Part shown: positions 35,601 through 50,600 of the stretch, piece after piece
How positions within the stretch are numbered: position 1 is the stretch's first letter
How the letters are laid out: every line of letters starts with the position of its first letter
DNA from: Nectonema munidae
Taxonomy: Eukaryota; Nematomorpha; Nectonematoida; Nectonematidae
Length of the DNA stretch: 64,000 bases
Assembly (NCBI GenBank): GCA_030549495.1
Contig: JAUIRK010000971.1
Span: forward strand, 982,501-1,046,500
Reading direction: 5' to 3'
Position numbers and translations under genes: made by a program
Notes under the pieces: generated by a model
Seen by the model: the letters and a program-made list of their open reading frames with translations, nothing else
Databases searched by the model: none
Told to the model about the DNA's origin: nothing

Positions 35601-38600
35601 GTGCTTATTTAAAGTCATAAAAGTGTGAAAAGTAAAGAATCAAAGAACGCTTTTTAGGAAAGATTATTTTATTTTTACAAATCAAAATTCTTCAATTTAT
35701 ATTTCACCTTCCGTGGGAGGCAGCGCCTTTAATAGTTGTGGGCCTCACTTCCCACGCCTCTACGACTAGTTTAGTTACTGAAAGAAATCGCCCGACAGTT
35801 AAAAATATTATGCTATATATTGTATTCTTCTTTCAATAAAATTAAAAAAAAATTAGCTATGCATTTTTCCATTCGCATAGCACTTGATTCAACAAATTAA
35901 ACGTGACTTGAGTTTTTTGGCACAATAACCTTTTCTCTGACCGCCCGCCCCTACTAACAAAATCCTAAAGTCCCTGGTGCGACGTTAGCCTCCCACTTTG
36001 GAAGCTGTCTTCAACCATTGAGTTTGACGAAACTATTCTATGCCACACTAAATACTATACAACGCTATTTTAATTTGGAAAAAATAAATCAATTTTTAAA
36101 AAAAGGTATGTTTAATACGGTTCAGAGGATATAGATGAGTTATCTTCTTGGCAACTATTTTTGTCGTGAAAGGAGGCGCTTTTTGCTTTTAACAAATTGG
36201 ATTTATTGGAAAGGTTTTCATAACAATCTTTTAAGTCTATCACACACTCACTGATAGCAAGTGTGTGTATTGCACAATCATTTAACTCATCTTCGTATTC
36301 TTGAAGCTTCCCCTTTATTTCGTTCATCGATACGTCGCATAAGACATCATCGTCTTCTTGTTCATTCTAAATTCAAAAGAAAAGATAAGTAAAAAGTTTT
36401 CTAAAAGATTAAAGAAACTTCTTCAATGTTCCAAAAATTGGTTTAAAAGGTTAAAACATTTTTTCAGCGTTTAGAATGGGAAATTTTACGATCCCACTAA
36501 TTTCTGAAAAAATATTCCAAAAATTTTCGCCAGGATAAAATATATACTATTTTTTATATCAAGATTTTTTCAAATACATGCCTTAATAAAAAATAAACAT
36601 ACGTGAAAATTTTATAGTTGCCCGAAGCAAGTTAATAGTCTTATAAAAAAGCCAAACAAACCTACTTTAATAACTGTTTTTTCTAATAATAAAAAAATTT
36701 GGAAACTAATTAAAAAATCACCAGTATCCAATTGTGAAATTAATCCCTGATGAAATTAACGAAAACTTTCTGAGTAAAAATTTTTTGTCAACACTAAAAA
36801 GTTTAGCTACAGTTAATAAAATAAGTTTCATAACGAAAGAACTTTCTATTTTGAACTGAAAAGAATGTTTTCATAGCAGCTGCGTCTTTTGTCTCGTCTT
36901 GCTTACTAATTAGTAATTACTAATAAATTAGGTAAATTCATATCTTTCTACCCAAGTTACAGCCTTGTGATAATTTTTAATAAAATATATAGTTTTATTT
37001 TAAACTAATAAGTTTTCTAGTAGTTCTTCTAAAATTTGCAAAAGTTGTACCTTTTTTAAATCTAATTAAAGCAAGCGAAAATGTTTTAGGCAGAACAAAA
37101 CGATGTAAAGGAAAGAGAATCTTGGTGGTGGAGCAAAGATGTCAAAAATACTCTTAGAAAAAAAAGTGTGGTTTTAAACGCTACCGTGAAACAAAGAAGG
37201 GGAAAGATAAGGATACGTAGAAAAGAAGAAATGCAAAAGATGTATGAAGAGCTAAACAACAAAGAGGAGCAAAATAGAATATATAGAATTGCTACAAAGA
37301 GAGAAAGAAGAAAGTGGACTTGATAAAAGACAAAAATGGAAAAATTTTATTTGACAACAGAGAGATAGGGGAACGATAGGCAGAGTATTTTGGAGAACTT
37401 TAAAATATCGAAAATGAAAGAGACACGATTTATGAACAAGAAAAAGTTGTAGGAGCAGAAAAAGAAATTGAAAATACTATAATCAAAATGAAGGCTAATA
37501 AAATTTCTGGAATGACACGTTGGAAGCTAGTGGCAAAATCTGTATAAAGTGGATGACGGAGTTGCTGAAGGAACTATGGATAAATGAGAGAATTCCAAAT
37601 GACTTGATTGTATCCATATATAAAAAGAAGGGAGACCTTTTGGAATGCAGTAGCTACCGAGGCATAAAGCTGTTTGAGCACACATTCAAACTTTTTGAAA
37701 GAATAGTGGAGAAATGAATACGTAGAAGAGTGAATATTGATCCTAAACAATTCGGTTTTATCGAGGAAAAAGTGGAGGGGATGCGATATTTATAGCTAGA
37801 CAACTTATAGAAAAGAAGTTAGAAGGAGATATGTTAGTCTATTGCGGTTTTGTAAATCTTTAAAAGGCCTATTATCGTGTTCCCAGAGAACTAGTTTACC
37901 CTTGCTTGAGAAAAAAGAAGGTCACAGAAAAAATAGTCAGAATAGTAGTCGAAATGTATAAGGAAAGCAAAAGTGTGGTCAGAACGACAAATTGTCTCTC
38001 CAGAGCATTTGGGGTTAAAGTTAGTCTGCATCAGGGTTCAACTTTGAGCCCACATTTGTTTGCTATTGTCATTGATGTCATATCTGAAGAACTTAGAGCG
38101 AAAGAACTATGGGAATTACTTTTTGCAGATGACTTGTTAATTCTGGCTGAGAGTAAAGAAAAACTGCAAAACAGAATATTTTTATGGCAAGCATGATTGG
38201 AAAAAGTAGGATTAAAAATAAATTCTGTGGCAAAAAATTTAATCAAGTTAGAAGATTTAAATACCTTGGGTCATTAATTACAGAAAGTGGAAGCTGCGCA
38301 AAAGAGGTACAAACAAGAATAAACGCTAGCTGGGTGAAGTGGAAAGAAGTTAAAGCAATCATGTACGACAAAAGATTTTCAATAAAATTAAAGGCAAAAA
38401 TTTATACACCAATTATAAGACGAGCGATGACATATGAAGCAGAGTGTCTAAGTTTAACCCATTTAAGACCAACCAAAGTAGACGATTTATATTCAAAGTC
38501 ATTGAAAAAAGCAGACGAAGATGAAATTACTTATGTTCCAAAATAGGAACATTGGTCGTAAATGGGTTAAAGAAGAAAGATGCGAATAGATTTGCAACAA

Positions 38601-41600
38601 TCCAAATGAGTATGCTGAGGAAAATAATAGGAGTCTCACTGAAAGATCACATGAAGAATGAAGAGGCTAGAAAAAGGAGTAAGGTTATGGTTAGAGTGAT
38701 GGGTGTGATTGAACGAAGTAGTCTTCGATGGTTTAGGCATGTTCTTAGAAAAGAAAAAAAGGATGCGGTCAGCAGAATAATGGATTGTCCAATAATGGGA
38801 AAAAGGAAAAGAGGACGATATTTTAAAAGATGGAATTAAAAAGAGGCCAGTCGAAATTGGATTGGAAGAATGTTATGCTCAGGGCAGAAAGAAGTGGAGG
38901 ATTGGGTTCATAGCCGCCGACCCCCAACTTGGATACAAGGTGTAGGCAAAGAACAATTAAATCTAAAGTTTTATATGCTAACTACATCTGGGCAAAATCC
39001 CCACTTTCACTATTCAAAAAGTTAGAAAAAAAAACTTGATAAAGCTGTGAAATTTATAAGAAATTCTGATATAAGCTATAAAAAAGAAAAGTATTATATT
39101 TTACATTTGATAGTATCAATAAATTACAACTAGCTTCTTTTGTTTACAAACATAAAAATATTAATCATGAAGATAATTCCCCTCGATATTAGAATGGATC
39201 CAAGTATAAAAAATTTAACATTAGTGTTCTTTTGTAAGGATCTACGTACAAAAAAAGAAATCTATGAAATTGTATATGTATAAATAAATAATGTATACTA
39301 ATACATATGGTGTGTGTACTGTATATATATATCATTTTTAAGATATCAGCGAGGCCCATGCATACAGTTATATATTTTCATCAATAAATATTTCAAGTAA
39401 ATGTATATATAATTGCATCTTATGTAAGATGTTCATATGTTTTGTTTAAAAATTTATTTTACTGTGACTTCACCAGTTTCTGAAATTTTTGCCTTGGATT
39501 AAAATTATGGAGCTTTGGTCAACTTGCACAAACTTGATTACGTTGTTTCTCCTGATTTACTAAATAAAGATTTTTCTTTAGTATTTGAAATGGACTAACA
39601 AAGAGATACTTTTAAACTTCTGCTTATTGTAGAGTTTTATTCTTATTTTTACAATATTATATAATCTATATATGTTTCAAATTTTTATAGTCATTATAAA
39701 CCTATTTATTTAGTATTAATATTTCCTTGCATTAATGTTGAACGTACCATACAGTTAGTAATGAAAAGTAACTTAATACAGACATTGAAATGAATACTTT
39801 ATATAATTAATCAATTTTTTGCATCTTTTCATGAACATATAAAATTGTACTTTTTTGTTCAATAAAACGAATACTATTATTAAATTACAAATTTTGTTTT
39901 CATTCATTTTCCAAGCTTTGTAGTTTGAAAATCTCGGGGGAATTTTTTTACACAAGAAAATCGTGAAAGGTAAAAAGCAGCATAATTACGCGCTGTTCTT
40001 AGAATATTTTGGCGTTGCGGATAAAGCTTTCTAAGTGTAAAGCGTCGATAATAGAGATGCAAATTTAAAGCTATTAATCTAAAAGAGTTCACAAGAAGGC
40101 ACCGCAAACAACAAAATACAGCAGAATAGAACACTGGAAGCATTCACAGCATTTGAGCACAAATGGCTCCTCGATTCAACGACATCACAAAGGATCAAAA
40201 GTTGTAAAGCGATGTATATTGGACTCCATATTAAGGGATAATGACATTGAATCAGCCTTTTTTCACACTTTCAATTGCTTAAAAATTTCTGCGGATAATC
40301 CAAAAGTCAGTAGAAATCGTGGGTTTTGAAATAACAAAAGAAGGATATAGACCACCCTTGTATAAAATATATATAAGCGAAACCTTTCCCCAAAGATAGT
40401 GTCTATTGTATACAAGTAGAGGTGATGTAGAGTAAATAATACAAGATATATGATGTATAAGGATGAATGCGTGTAGTAGCAATTTTGATGACATGAAAAC
40501 AATTTGAATTTATTTACATATTCATGTAACGACCGCCTGAAATACGTAAAATAATTTTAGTATCGAGTAAATTTTTTTACGCCTGGATGTTCAAAAAATA
40601 AAAAGAACAATGGTTCTAACATACGACTGGTCACTACGATAAAAAAGATAATCCTGCATCTCTGAGTCGCATTTTTAAATTGTAGCCAAATTATTTTAAA
40701 GTAAAATAAGGCTTACCGATCCAGCTATGGTAGCAAGTTGATTTAGTTTCTGGGTAAGATCACAAATCCTTGATTGTGCTTCTGCCAGCTTTGTTTTCGT
40801 TTTATCGTTATTTTGTATGGAAAAGTTTAAGCGATGCTCAACCTGTTTTAAGGCAGAGTCATGCATTTGAGAAAACAAATCGTTCTTTCCATCCTCACCT
40901 TTAAATGTTTGATGATTTGTATTATATTCATTATTCTTCAAGAAAAACGAATATGCCATGAAACTAAATGAGTTAGCGGACTTATAAGTGTTATATAACA
41001 AATATTAATCCTAATTGAACTTTATTAAAACTACTGAAATTTACACAAAGAATGAATTAAAAACAGAAAAAGCTATGATGTGAAAAATTTACAATAGAGC
41101 AGTGAAGTACAACTTCACTTAAAGCTACTACTACACATTTTCTTATTTGTAACAATTACGCCAAATGTTGACCGGCACATAACTTACTTTTTAAATTTTT
41201 TAAACGCTGGAAGGAAATCAGGGTATGCTGATAGATCATGTTTAGAAATATATTTTTGATTTTCCAAGAACAATCATTAGTTTATTTGAAAAACAAGTAA
41301 GCTTATGGATTCCTTATTTAACATGTTAACAACAAAATTCGAATATTGTTGACTTCAGAAAAATAAAGTCGTTTGCGTTTAATAATAATACAAATTTTTG
41401 CTTTAGAATAGGTATCGTCTAATTATCCTGGTTGTTAAAGGGAAATCATTTACGAGAAATAATGTAAAAGAAGATTACTTAATGAGAAGTCCTCATTAGA
41501 TAAAAGCTGAGAGTGGAGATCATCGTTTTCCAAGAAACTAGTTTTATTTGAGAGTTTGTATAAGTCAAACTCGTTGTGCAAATTTCTGCTTCTATCTTGC

Positions 41601-44600
41601 TCTTGTTTCAAAAGCGCTATCGTTTCTTCTAACTAAACAGTTCAAAGGAAATGACATTGACATCATTTAAAGCGTGTTTTCATACTTGAGCGCTTATGAT
41701 ATTCTTCAAGGCGTTAGCATCTTTATTTTTCTGCTTCAAGTGATCCACTGACTCTTTCAACTGGAAAACTTCTAGTTCCGATGCTTCGTTTTTCATTAAT
41801 TGAGAGGAAAGGTAGGATACCTAAAAGAAATAACACTCCGTAATGGATATAAATCTTTTAGTCCCCTTTTCTTTATCAAAGAATGTAGAAAAATATAAAA
41901 TGTAAAACTAACTTATTTCCTCATTGGAATTATAATTAAATAAAATATCAAAAATATTTAGGACTGCGTACTATCATTAAGATTTGGCAGATATTATTGG
42001 TAAAGATCATAAGTTAGTTAATTCATAATGTTTCTCAATTGTTGCCAAATTTATAATTATAAAGAAATAAAGCAATTTAAAGGTGTGAAAAAAGACCATA
42101 ATTGGCCTTCATTTTTAATTTACACATCCTAATTATAAAAAAAATTTAATTTTTTTTTATTTTTAAGTAAGACTTGCCCGTTTTTTTTTTATTTAATTGA
42201 CACTTTACTCTTTTGATAGCAATTTTTTTTTAATTAAAAAACTATGAAAAATTTTACAACAGTAATTTTAAATTACAAAAAGGTGGGATGGAGCATTTGA
42301 ATTGCAAAAAAAGTTTGACGGAATTAAAAAGGTGCGCCCGAACTGAAAATGGTATATATAATTCTCAGCCTGAAGAACGCCAACAATTGTGTTTGAAGCA
42401 TATACGTACGGATGACGAAGGAAAAAGTTGACCAAAAAGACTTTGACAGATTCATAAGGAGTGTGACGAATGAAGATATAGTACAGGCTATTTTGAATGC
42501 AAACTCAGAATCAGTAAGGAAGAACGAGATTCAAGATTAATATATGTACAAAATTCTGTACATTTAAGAAAAAAACTTCCTAAGAGTTCCTTTTTCAACC
42601 AATGAGAAGACGTGGTTTTATTTTGACTAATAAAAAAAAAAATTTTACAATTTATTCATCAAATTTCATCCTAAATTTACAATGGCTGCCAACGTTGCAA
42701 GATTATTTTAATTTTATAAATTATTTTAAATAATGTATTAGTTTTTTATTTTCAATTTTTTCTTGTTAGTGAAATTTTTTTTTGTTTAATTTATATTAGA
42801 AGTAGTAGATGGATTCTACTTGCACGATTAATTCTTTGAATCATTTGAAAGAAACATTAGAGTCGTGGAGTAAAAAAGAAATTAAGAGTAAACTAGAGGA
42901 AATTATAAATAATTTTAATTTAAATATAAATATTGATAGTAGACTTAAAAATTTAGAAAATTTAATGATAAATTCTCAACATAAAATGACTAATTCTGAT
43001 GTCATGAAAGGTAAAACTAAAATTGTATGTTGTTCTCAACCTAAAAACACACTTGTTAACATAGATAAAAAAATCAATAGTTGATAAAGGTTCAAAATTT
43101 GATAAGGTTTCGTTTCTTCATACTAATTTAAAGGACTCGAAAATAGTAAAAAGTAAGCTCACTAATAATAAAATTTATGTTGATTTTGTTGATCGTAATG
43201 AACTCAGTAAAGCCTCAAAGAAACTAGACAACAATAATGTTGACAACATGTTTTTAAAAAACTAAGAACAATGTTTTTATCAACAAAGAAAGAATATCTA
43301 GGATTGTTGCTAAAAAAGATGCCTAAATCTTTAGAAATAGAAAACATATCTGAACACATCTATGTCAAAAATAATTTAGTTAAAGGTGATGTTCTAAAAG
43401 TCACAAAGTTTGTTTCCAAAAATCCAAACTTCTATAATCTAATTTTATCTCTGAAGAAGGAATTTTTAAAAAAATATGTGAAAGCAATATAATATTTTTT
43501 GGACCGCTTTCTTGATGTAGTTATTTTTATTCCCAAAGTCAAAAGTTGTAATAATTGTATTACTTACGGACACTGGAGACATCATGAATGTGAAAAATCT
43601 ATTAATTGTTTTGCTTGCCATTCAAATAAGCATACTTTTGATAAATGTAATATCGAACATTTGAAATGCTTAAAGTGTAAAACAAACTCATGCTCTAAGC
43701 AATTTTATAATAACAAATGTCCCTCCTTTACTTCAGTTTTAAACTTAATAAAAAAGCGTGAAATGTTAAATTTTAATCGTATATTAAATGAGTAGCTATG
43801 AACAAGATTTATACAATCAGCCAATCCCGAAAGATCTTAAATTAAATGTTAATAAGACTAGATACTTGTTTGAAATTGAAATAAATACTTGTGTCAAATC
43901 TTTCAAAATACTCCATTTAAATATAGGAAGTTTATATGTAAATTTTGACTATTTTCTTGTATTTTTACAAACTTTGAATTTTTCGCCTGTTTCATAGTAT
44001 TAACAGAGATATGGAATTCAAGCAAAAGTTTAAAGATTATTCAGATTTGTTTCATGAGAGAACTAAAACTGGCGGTTGGTGTCTGTATTTTTACAGAGAT
44101 ACCTATAGGTTGTTATTAGTGAATTCATTGAGTTGTGATGAATCCTTTTCTGATTTTTTATATGCTAAATTTAATTTCAAAAATAGAATATTTTCTATAT
44201 TTGCTGTTTATAGACAACCCAATACTAAATTTATCAAATTTTTTGAGATACTTAAGCAGTTTCTTGCGTTGGGTCATAATTGACCAATTGATTCAACTTG
44301 TTGAATTTAGACACACATGCACTTGACTTTCTTAGCCTAATGATTAGTAAAGGATTATACCCATGTATAACTATAAAGCTACTCGAATGTGTTTTTCAAC
44401 CAGTAGTCTAATCGAAAATATTTTTATTCACTATAATGATAAAATAGAGTCTTTCAACATTGTTACTGATATAACGAATCACTATCCAAATCTTCTTGTT
44501 ATGTCAGATCATAGTAACATAGGAAAAAATTCCGTTTAAAAAGAAATTTTTCTTCCAACTGCTATGATATATTCATTGCTTGTTTACAAAATTGTCATTT

Positions 44601-47600
44601 TTCTTTTTTTCAATTTCCTATATCTGTTGACGTCACATGTTGTCACTTTCTTGAAATTTTTTACAATGTTTTTCATGACTCATTTCCATTAATTAAAATT
44701 AGAAAAAAGAAATCTGATATGCCCTGGTTCAATAATGATCTATCTCAATTGTTCAAAATGAAATTCAAAAGTTACAAAAAAATATAAAAGAAATCCTACT
44801 TTACTTAATCTACAAAAACATATTAAAACATTATAAGTATGAAATTAAAAAAGCAAAATCTCGTTATAATCACAAAAAACTTAGTTGTGCCTGCCAATAA
44901 TAAAACGATATGCCATACTCTAAATACATTATTGAATCGTAACTGCACTACTACTATGCAAAATTGAAATATTTCTGAGTTCGTTGAACATTTTACTGCT
45001 GATGATACAAACATTGAAAGATCGTTTCATTATAGCACCAATAAAATAGTTTTTCAATCTTCTTCATTTTACTTTGACACAATCCCATTATTAAATGATG
45101 TTTTTGTATCTACTGCATCCTTAAAAAACAAAAAAGCATGCGGTAATGATGATATTAGTTTAAAAATAATAGCTTACAGTTTGCCATTAACCCGTTAACG
45201 ACCGGAATAATCAGACGATATCTAATGTAAAGCAGAAGATTTGCATTAAAGAGCTTTGATAAACGCAGACGATTTTATTTTTGTAAAGTCGACTATAGTC
45301 GACATGGGGTTAACGGGTTAATTGGAAATTTACTTGTAGATATATTTAAAAACGCTATTTCTGAAGGTAATTTTCCATCCATGCTTAAAATGTTGAAAAT
45401 TCTGCCCATTCTTAAACCAAGTAAGTCACCAAATATCATTGAATCTTATAGACCCATTGCATTAATTTCAAATTTTGCCAAAATTTTTGAAAAAATAATA
45501 CACGGAAAGTTATATGATTATTTGACAAAAATTACTTTTTTTTCAAAAAACAAATTTGGTTTTCTTCCTAGAAAGTCAACTCAAGATGCATTATTTGAAT
45601 TGTTTTCTCAAGTTTCTGAATCTATAAATGGCATAAAAATATCTCTTTGTTTCTTTCTTGATTTTCAGCGCGCTTTTGATAATGTAAACCATAAACTTTT
45701 ACTTTTCAAATTGTACAAATTAGGTGTGCGAGGTAATATATATATACTAATCGAGTCTTATTTGAGCTCACGACATAGTTTTGTTAGCTACAATAATTTG
45801 ATTTCTCAAGATTTTTCATCAGCTGGAGTTCCTCAAGGATCAATCTTAGGTCCCCTTTTATTTTTAGTATACAATAATGATATTGAAACTTGTATCAAAA
45901 ACACAGGTAATATTATTATGTATGCTGATGACCTAGTATTAATTTTTAAAACTATAATATTTATAGTAACTTTCAACCTATAAATATGGTACCTGAATCT
46001 ATACATGAATGGTCCTATTATAATAAGCCTTCGAATCTTGACAAAAGCAATTATATTGTTATGTCTAAAAGAAAAATAAATGTTTTACCTTCTTTTTTTT
46101 TTGGGAAATACTTGTCTCAAGAGAGCTTCTCAAGTAAAATATCTCGGAATAACTATATCTGAAAATTTTTCTTTTGTTGAACATATCAAAAAAATAAATT
46201 TGAAAATAGCAAGACTATTAGGTTGCTTTAGAAAACTCACTAAATTTTTGCCATACAATACAAGAAGAATGCTTTATTATTCTTTTGCTTATCCTCATAT
46301 CAAGTATGTGAATCTTGTTTGGGAATCAAACCATACCTCAATAAGCTTTCACATGTAAACAAGTTACATCGGTTTATTAGTGTAAAAAACAATATTGAAC
46401 ATAGTCAGCATCTTACATTAAAACAGATTAATATTTATTTGTCAGATATTTTTTATCTAAAAATTATTTAAAAAAGGTTGTTTTAATCATTTATTTGCTG
46501 AAAATTAATTGATCCAAACTCACTACACTTGTCAGCCATGTAAAATTCATTTACCTAGAGTTCATAAAACTAATTTTAGTAATGTTTTTTACGCACGTTG
46601 AATCTGGGTAATAAACATCTCAATCACTTGAAACTCGGAAATTCCATAGATATTAAAAAAATTATCAAAAAATTGTGTATCAGTATTATTAAAGTTTGTT
46701 TTTTTTTAAATATTTTTTTCAACTTTATAATAATAGTTATTAGTGGTTTTCCTTTTAACATTTGATTGTAAAATATTCCTGTCTACGATTCAATTTTTTT
46801 TTATTTCTTTCTTTTTTTCTATTTCCTATTTTTATTATTATCGTATTATTAATATTATATATTAATTATCATAACAAGTATTGTTATGAATATTAATCTT
46901 TAACTATTATTTCAACTAATAAATTGTATCGTTCCCGGAAAAATCACTTTGCTTCTTCCTCAACGTTTTCTGAACAAAGAAGTATTGCCTTCTCGATGAA
47001 TAGTTTTCTTATCCCATAGACATGACTTCGAAGATTGCTACATTTTTTTGCTCGTTGCCTTGCCAACTATGGAAATGCCAAACTCCTCAATCTTTATTAT
47101 GTTTTGTTTTTTATTTTAATAAATTTCTTCTTCTTCTAAATAATTTATATGGATAGTCTACTTAAACAGCCATGTTTCTGATTAATTTTACTAAGTAAGC
47201 TTCCATTTTTTAATTTTTAGCATAGCATGTGAATAAGAATTTTGCCTCATAATTCATGATTTCTATCTAGTATTCTATATAAAAAATATATTTTCCAGTA
47301 AAAATTATCCATTTATGCTATTAGCGAAAATAATTAGTTATGAAAAATTGTTTTATTCTTGCATTTTCATAATTATATCGAGAGAGCAAAGAGTATGTAA
47401 AAGTTTAAAAATGGAAATTTTACATCAAAATAAAATTAATTAAACAACCTCGTCTTTTTTATTTGGAAATTTCTGAATTATAATAAAAAATGATAATCTT
47501 GTGTATTTCAAACTTAAAAATGAAAACTAAATTTTAACTATTAATATGACAAATTGCATGCTAAATTAACGACTGTGACATTGAATATAGTTAGAGGAGA

Positions 47601-50600
47601 GGCCTAAGGAGGGAAAGCAAAAAGTAGATTAACATAAACACCACTTAAGAATAACAGATACCTCCTTTTGTAGCTTTATGTTATTATTTTGACACTCGTC
47701 AAATTGACTATAGTATTTGTCCTCATTGCTTTTTAAAGACTTGATCTTTTCTTTCAGGGATTCGTTTGTTTGAGCAAGCCGGTCGTATTTTTCAGAAGAG
47801 GAATGTAAAGACTTGATCATCTTTTCGTGTTCTTCAAGTAAGCTAAAATTGGATAAAAAACATAGTAAGGTGTATTTTCTTTCACTAAACGTTAACAAAT
47901 ATCCTAAAATTAAAGAGCTCTAAAATTAAGCTCTTTAGTTCTTGATTTAAAAAAGACTACGCTAAAATCAAGAAATTGTTTGCTTCCTTTAGAGGTGATG
48001 GTGGGATCAAATGGGTTAGCACCAGCTTAGTGGAGCCTAAGGGTCGCGCGAGTATTTTAGGGGGTGACCGTCATAATTTTTTAAATTCATAAAATCGAGT
48101 TTAAAATCGTACATCTCTATAAAAAGGATAAATTTGGTAAGAAACAAAATTGCATACGTATCCATTGAAATATCTATCTACAATACTTGCATCTTTTTTC
48201 CAACTTAACGAGGCTCCATTGTCTAATTAAAATTGCAACTGTACTGTACCATAATTGATTAAAGTTAAGACATTTTTAATAATTTATAAGCAAGTTTAAA
48301 GCATTGTTTTTCCTTTTAAACTGTTTTTTCAAAAATTTTACTAACGTCAAACCCAAAAAAAAAGATTTATTTCTTGCAGAATCACTGAGTATTAGAAAGC
48401 TATCGCTGCCTAGCTGAAAAATATGGTGGTGGAAAAACACACATTCAACAAGCAATTCTCCAGAAAGCAGAATACATTACTCCATGTGCTAAAGAGTTTC
48501 ATGACAACATTGCCTGAACGTGGAAAAGCACCATTATACTTTGGGGCAGCAACACAGGTCTGTCGTCTGCAATCAAGGCTGAGTCTTCTCAACCCCTCCC
48601 CACAGGGTGAGTCAGCAATAAAGTTTGCCGAACTCATGGGATGGTTGGGTGGAGACCCATACTTAGACCAATTAATAAAAATTAATTAATTGAATTAATT
48701 AATTAATAAGAAGACTAGCAATATAGGACAGGTTCTGAGCGGGTGTTTTGAGCACCGAAGCGAGCACTTATATATTACCCATGGTGACTATGTCAACTTG
48801 CCATGGAATATAACTACCCACGCGAGAATTTGAAGGGTTTATGCGATTGACTTATGTCAAAAAAAGGATGATTTTACCACCATGTACCAACTATTACATG
48901 TTGCGATCATCTCGAAACTAACCCATCGATGTCTTCTGGGAGAGGACATCAGCGGAGAATGGGGACTAACTTTGAGTTGTAAAGGGTGCACCAGAGCAAT
49001 CCCAACGCAGGATTATCGCCTATTACGAGAACCCGGATACACAGAAGTTCAACTACCATCTAAGCAGGATCTCACATTTAATCTGGTAGGACAATTCTCT
49101 TATGGTAAAAACAACTTAGAGTCTGCACATGCCTGCATTGCATATCGATTGTATCTTGAGGTACGAATTAACTCATCATACATATTTTAACGTCACTGAG
49201 ATTAGTATGGCCCATGGAGAGACAGTCATACTCTACCTGACGAACTATCTTTGGGCTGAGCCCACAGTCTGCAACAAAATGAAACAGTTACATAGATCGT
49301 ATTTGTAAAGAAAAATATTTTATTGAAAATTTTATCCCTAAAATCAATATTCAATATAATAGTTAATTAATTTTGTTTGATTCATATAATATTTTATTTT
49401 AATACTAATTTATTGTTTTTTAATTTCTCCTTTATTGTTATCACTTATAATAATTATCTTCATCATCATAATAATTATTAATATCCATTGTAAGTCTTTT
49501 AGTTTAAAATACACATTTATTATTTTTCTTTGTCATAACAATTTTCACTTACGTTTATCACCTTCTTGCTGTCCTATACATAATCTTTGGTATAACTTAC
49601 ATCTAATTAACACCTTCTTATTGTCCTATACATAATCTTTTGTTTAACTTGCACCTAATTAACACTTACTTGCTGTATGATAAAACATTCACCATAATTT
49701 CTATATATCGCATTACTTAAAGGCAGGTTTGCCGAAAACGTTAAGTTTATTTTTCCAAATAAAGTGTCCTTCAGAATTAGTATATATTTTTTTCTTCAAA
49801 TAATTTTTATCAAATTATGCATATACGAAACTAAAAGTAAAGGGAGCCAACGTTTCCAGACACATGCGTATTGAATAACGACAAACCAGTTCCAAGAAGA
49901 ACGGAAAAACAAGCCATGACTGTATATTGTTGCGAAACCACAAATTCTCCAAAAATAAGATATGGATTAAGATCAATTGAACAAACTAAATTTGAAATTT
50001 AGAGAGGAGCAAACGTATATTCTCTATTTTAAAAACAAACTCCTAGCATTTGTTTTAAAAATATAGAATTGGGGTGGAAAACCATTCTTGGAAACAGCTT
50101 TATTTATGAAAAACTTTCTGGATTGGTGAATATCAGGTCGAGATCAGTTCTTCAAAGTTAAAATTGGTAAAAATCTAGTTTTAATGAGCTACCAGAAGAA
50201 CATGGATCTTTAGAAAGTGATTAATTTTGTACTCAACTTCTAGCATCCCAGATGAAGTACAAGAAGAATTTTATGAATTTCAAAAGTTTAGCTCAAATAT
50301 TGCAGACATCGCACTAATTCAGATAATTACCTCTTGAAACCTGTTTTGATATTATAATTAAAAAAAACTTTGGTTTTTTGTATAATAAATTCAAACTAAT
50401 AGTGCGATCTAGTTTATTAATAAATAATAAGAAAAATCTTACATTTTTTTAGGTTATGTTTCTTTTCTTTTTCTTCACAGAAAATACATTACACTGGTCA
50501 ACACAATATTTTTGGCAGGCAAAGTGAGACTGGTTTCTGGGGTTTTCAAGGGCGCTGAATCCGAATCTGACATTTGTTTTTTCAAGTTGGCTCTAGTTTT

